This document shows, in pieces, positions 62,953 through 64,000 of a stretch of DNA of 64,000 nt. The first letter of the stretch is position 1. Each line of letters starts with the position of its first letter. The notes beneath the pieces are model-generated. The model was not told where the DNA came from and ran no database searches. It worked only from the letters and a program-made list of their open reading frames with translations. The stretch is taken from contig JBBELK010000683.1 in assembly GCA_037783545.1 (NCBI GenBank), positions 744,001 through 808,000 of the forward strand, in the 5' to 3' direction. The DNA comes from Henricia sp. BOLD:AAB3569. Lineage: Eukaryota; Echinodermata; Asteroidea; Spinulosida; Echinasteridae. Made by a program: the position numbers and the translations under genes.

Positions 62953-63536
62953 CCTTGGAAATCAAGAATACAAAATAAAAGTTTGACGCGGCAGGATTAA
63001 TGCCCAAGTTTCATCAAACTTATCCAGAAAGGTATAATTTTCCACTGAAAAACAAATATATTTGTTTCATTCTGACTTTTGTCCAACGGTGGCAAGCGTC
63101 AAAACCCATTGTACACTTCATACCAAAGCGAACTCGATCGAAAATCAACATGAAACATGTCGCGTCGAACATTCTGTGACGTACATTTGCGTTCGCGATC
63201 GCTTTCGTATGAAATATGAACCAGGATAAAACGATTGTCATAAATATATAGGCAATATAATGCATGCTGAGGTCATCATTTGATGCAAAAATATTTGATG
63301 CAAAAGGAAACAAGAAGCAACTATGGGACAAAAGTAAAACAAGAAACGAAACCATTTGGCAAAGAGAGAGGACAAAAGCAGAATGAGCGGCCGGCAGTGG
63401 TGTGATTCCATCATCTGAAAGAAAATGGAAAACAGGTAACTATTAAATCTCGGTTTAATTTTGTTTTAAGTTTGAAAGACACGATAAAAATATGCATGTT
63501 TGCAGGAACAAATTCCAGTTGTGCCGCTTTTTAATA
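62953..63536. other. Non-5S sequence, no gene firmly recognised
   Basis: Moderately AT-rich unique sequence ending where the 5S copies resume. On the minus strand a 111-codon frame runs from 63355 to 63020. It starts MVSFLVLLLSHS and has a second hydrophobic stretch at residues 31-49, but no recognisable domain, so I do not call it a gene. TTTGATGCAAAA occurs twice close together (63277-63304 area). Confidence 0.4.
63436..63505 (+). other. Possible short intron (weak)
   Basis: AACAG|GTAAC at 63435/63436 and ATGTTTGCAG|GAAC at 63505/63506 are well-formed donor and acceptor signals 70 bp apart, with an AT-rich interior. No flanking reading frame supports it, and it may be chance. Confidence 0.2.
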
Positions 63537-63650
63537 ACGACCATACCACACTGAATACACCGGTTCCCGTCTGATCACCGCAGTTAAGGAACGTTGGTCT
63601 CGGTCAGTACTTCGGTGGGAGACCACCTGGGAATACCGAGTGTCGTAGGC
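63537..63650 (+). rRNA. 5S rRNA copy lacking its first four bases
   Basis: The copy matches from ACGACC (nt 5) to GTAGGC. The bases before it (TTTTTAATA) are unrelated to the array spacer, so it has no usual upstream box. It has private changes AAGGAAC and GGTCTCGG. It is the first copy to the right of the 2.1-kb non-5S segment. Confidence 0.85.
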
Positions 63651-63721
63651 ACTTTTGTTCTGTCGAGTAAAATATTGTTCTTCAGTAAACGTTTAAAATT
63701 ACGAAAACCTGTTAAGCATTC

Positions 63722-63839
63722 GTCTACGACCATACCACATTAAATACACCGGTTCCCGTCTGATCACCGCAGTTAAGCAACGTTGGGCTCGGTCAGTACT
63801 TCGGTGGGAGACCACCTGGGAATACCGAGTGTCGTAGGC
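63722..63839 (+). rRNA. 5S ribosomal RNA, complete copy right of the interruption
   Basis: A full 118-nt gene close to the array consensus (CATTAAATAC form), with a TTTAAAA box at about -30 and a T4 terminator after it. By helix I, helix IV and internal box it looks intact. Confidence 0.92.
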
Positions 63840-63895
63840 ACTTTTGTTCTGTCGAGTAAAATATTGTTCTTCAGTGAACGTTTAAAATTACGCAA

Positions 63896-64000
63896 ACCAC
63901 ATTGAATACACCGGTTCCCGTCTGATCACCGAAGTTAAGCAACGTTGGGCTCGGTCAGTACTTCGGTGGAAGACCACCTGGGAATACCGAGTGTCGTAGG
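63896..64000 (+). pseudogene. 5S copy fused to spacer, first 12 nt missing, cut by window end
   Basis: The spacer runs to CGCAAACC and joins the gene at ACCAC (nt 13), sharing ACC at the joint. The end of the spacer and the 5' strand of helix I are lost. The body has the canonical ACCGAAG box and GTGGAAGACC. Confidence 0.8.

Noticed and set aside
63020-63355. 111-codon minus-strand ORF with two hydrophobic stretches
   Set aside because: The hydrophobicity follows from T-rich composition. No domain, no promoter or splice support.
61397-63536. The 2.1-kb segment as one transposon inserted into the array
   Set aside because: The two ends share no direct or inverted terminal repeat, and the flanking 5S pieces do not make one interrupted gene with a target duplication.

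Overview
The window is almost entirely a eukaryotic 5S ribosomal RNA gene array. From base 1 to 61396 it is an unbroken head-to-tail series of units of about 189 bp, all transcribed on the + strand. Each unit has a gene of about 118 nt and a spacer of about 71 nt. From unit spacing I estimate roughly 330 copies. The gene has the features of animal 5S RNA: a 9-bp terminal helix I, a GAGA-capped helix IV, an internal Pol III control region and an oligo-T terminator right after the gene. Together with a metazoan-type histone 3' stem-loop near the right end, this points to an invertebrate animal. I cannot name the phylum.

Layout. (1) Bases 1-2853: higher-order repeat of five units (944 bp). (2) About 2854-8500: a more varied stretch with many private substitutions. 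(3) About 9400-26321: a 14-unit, 2632-bp higher-order repeat whose copies differ by whole-unit gain or loss. (4) About 24480-35721: two tandem copies of a 30-unit, 5621-bp block. (5) About 35700-48650: overlapping 0.6-1.9 kb block duplications. (6) About 50445-60530: two tandem copies of a 27-unit, 5067-bp block. (7) 61397-63536: a 2.1-kb non-5S segment. (8) 63537-64000: three more 5S copies.

The array mixes plausible genes with clearly damaged ones. Thirty-three copies share one 12-nt deletion that removes helix IV. Two more have a second 12-nt deletion, and a few are chimeric truncations. Spacers fall into classes that differ in the -30 region (TTTAAAA, TTCAAAA, or a GTTTAC/GTAAAC dyad) and in terminator T-run length. 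These differences recur in fixed order inside the higher-order repeats.

The non-5S segment holds a 166-codon ORF (61874-62374). It carries a CDNGPDW motif reminiscent of DDE-type transposase-like proteins and a C-terminal C2H2-like zinc finger. Thirty-five bases after its stop lies a perfect histone-type 3' stem-loop with a purine-rich downstream element. The segment also holds a 191-bp MITE-like element with 28-bp terminal inverted repeats. The many 60-codon ORFs inside the array are by-products of the repeat and are not genes.
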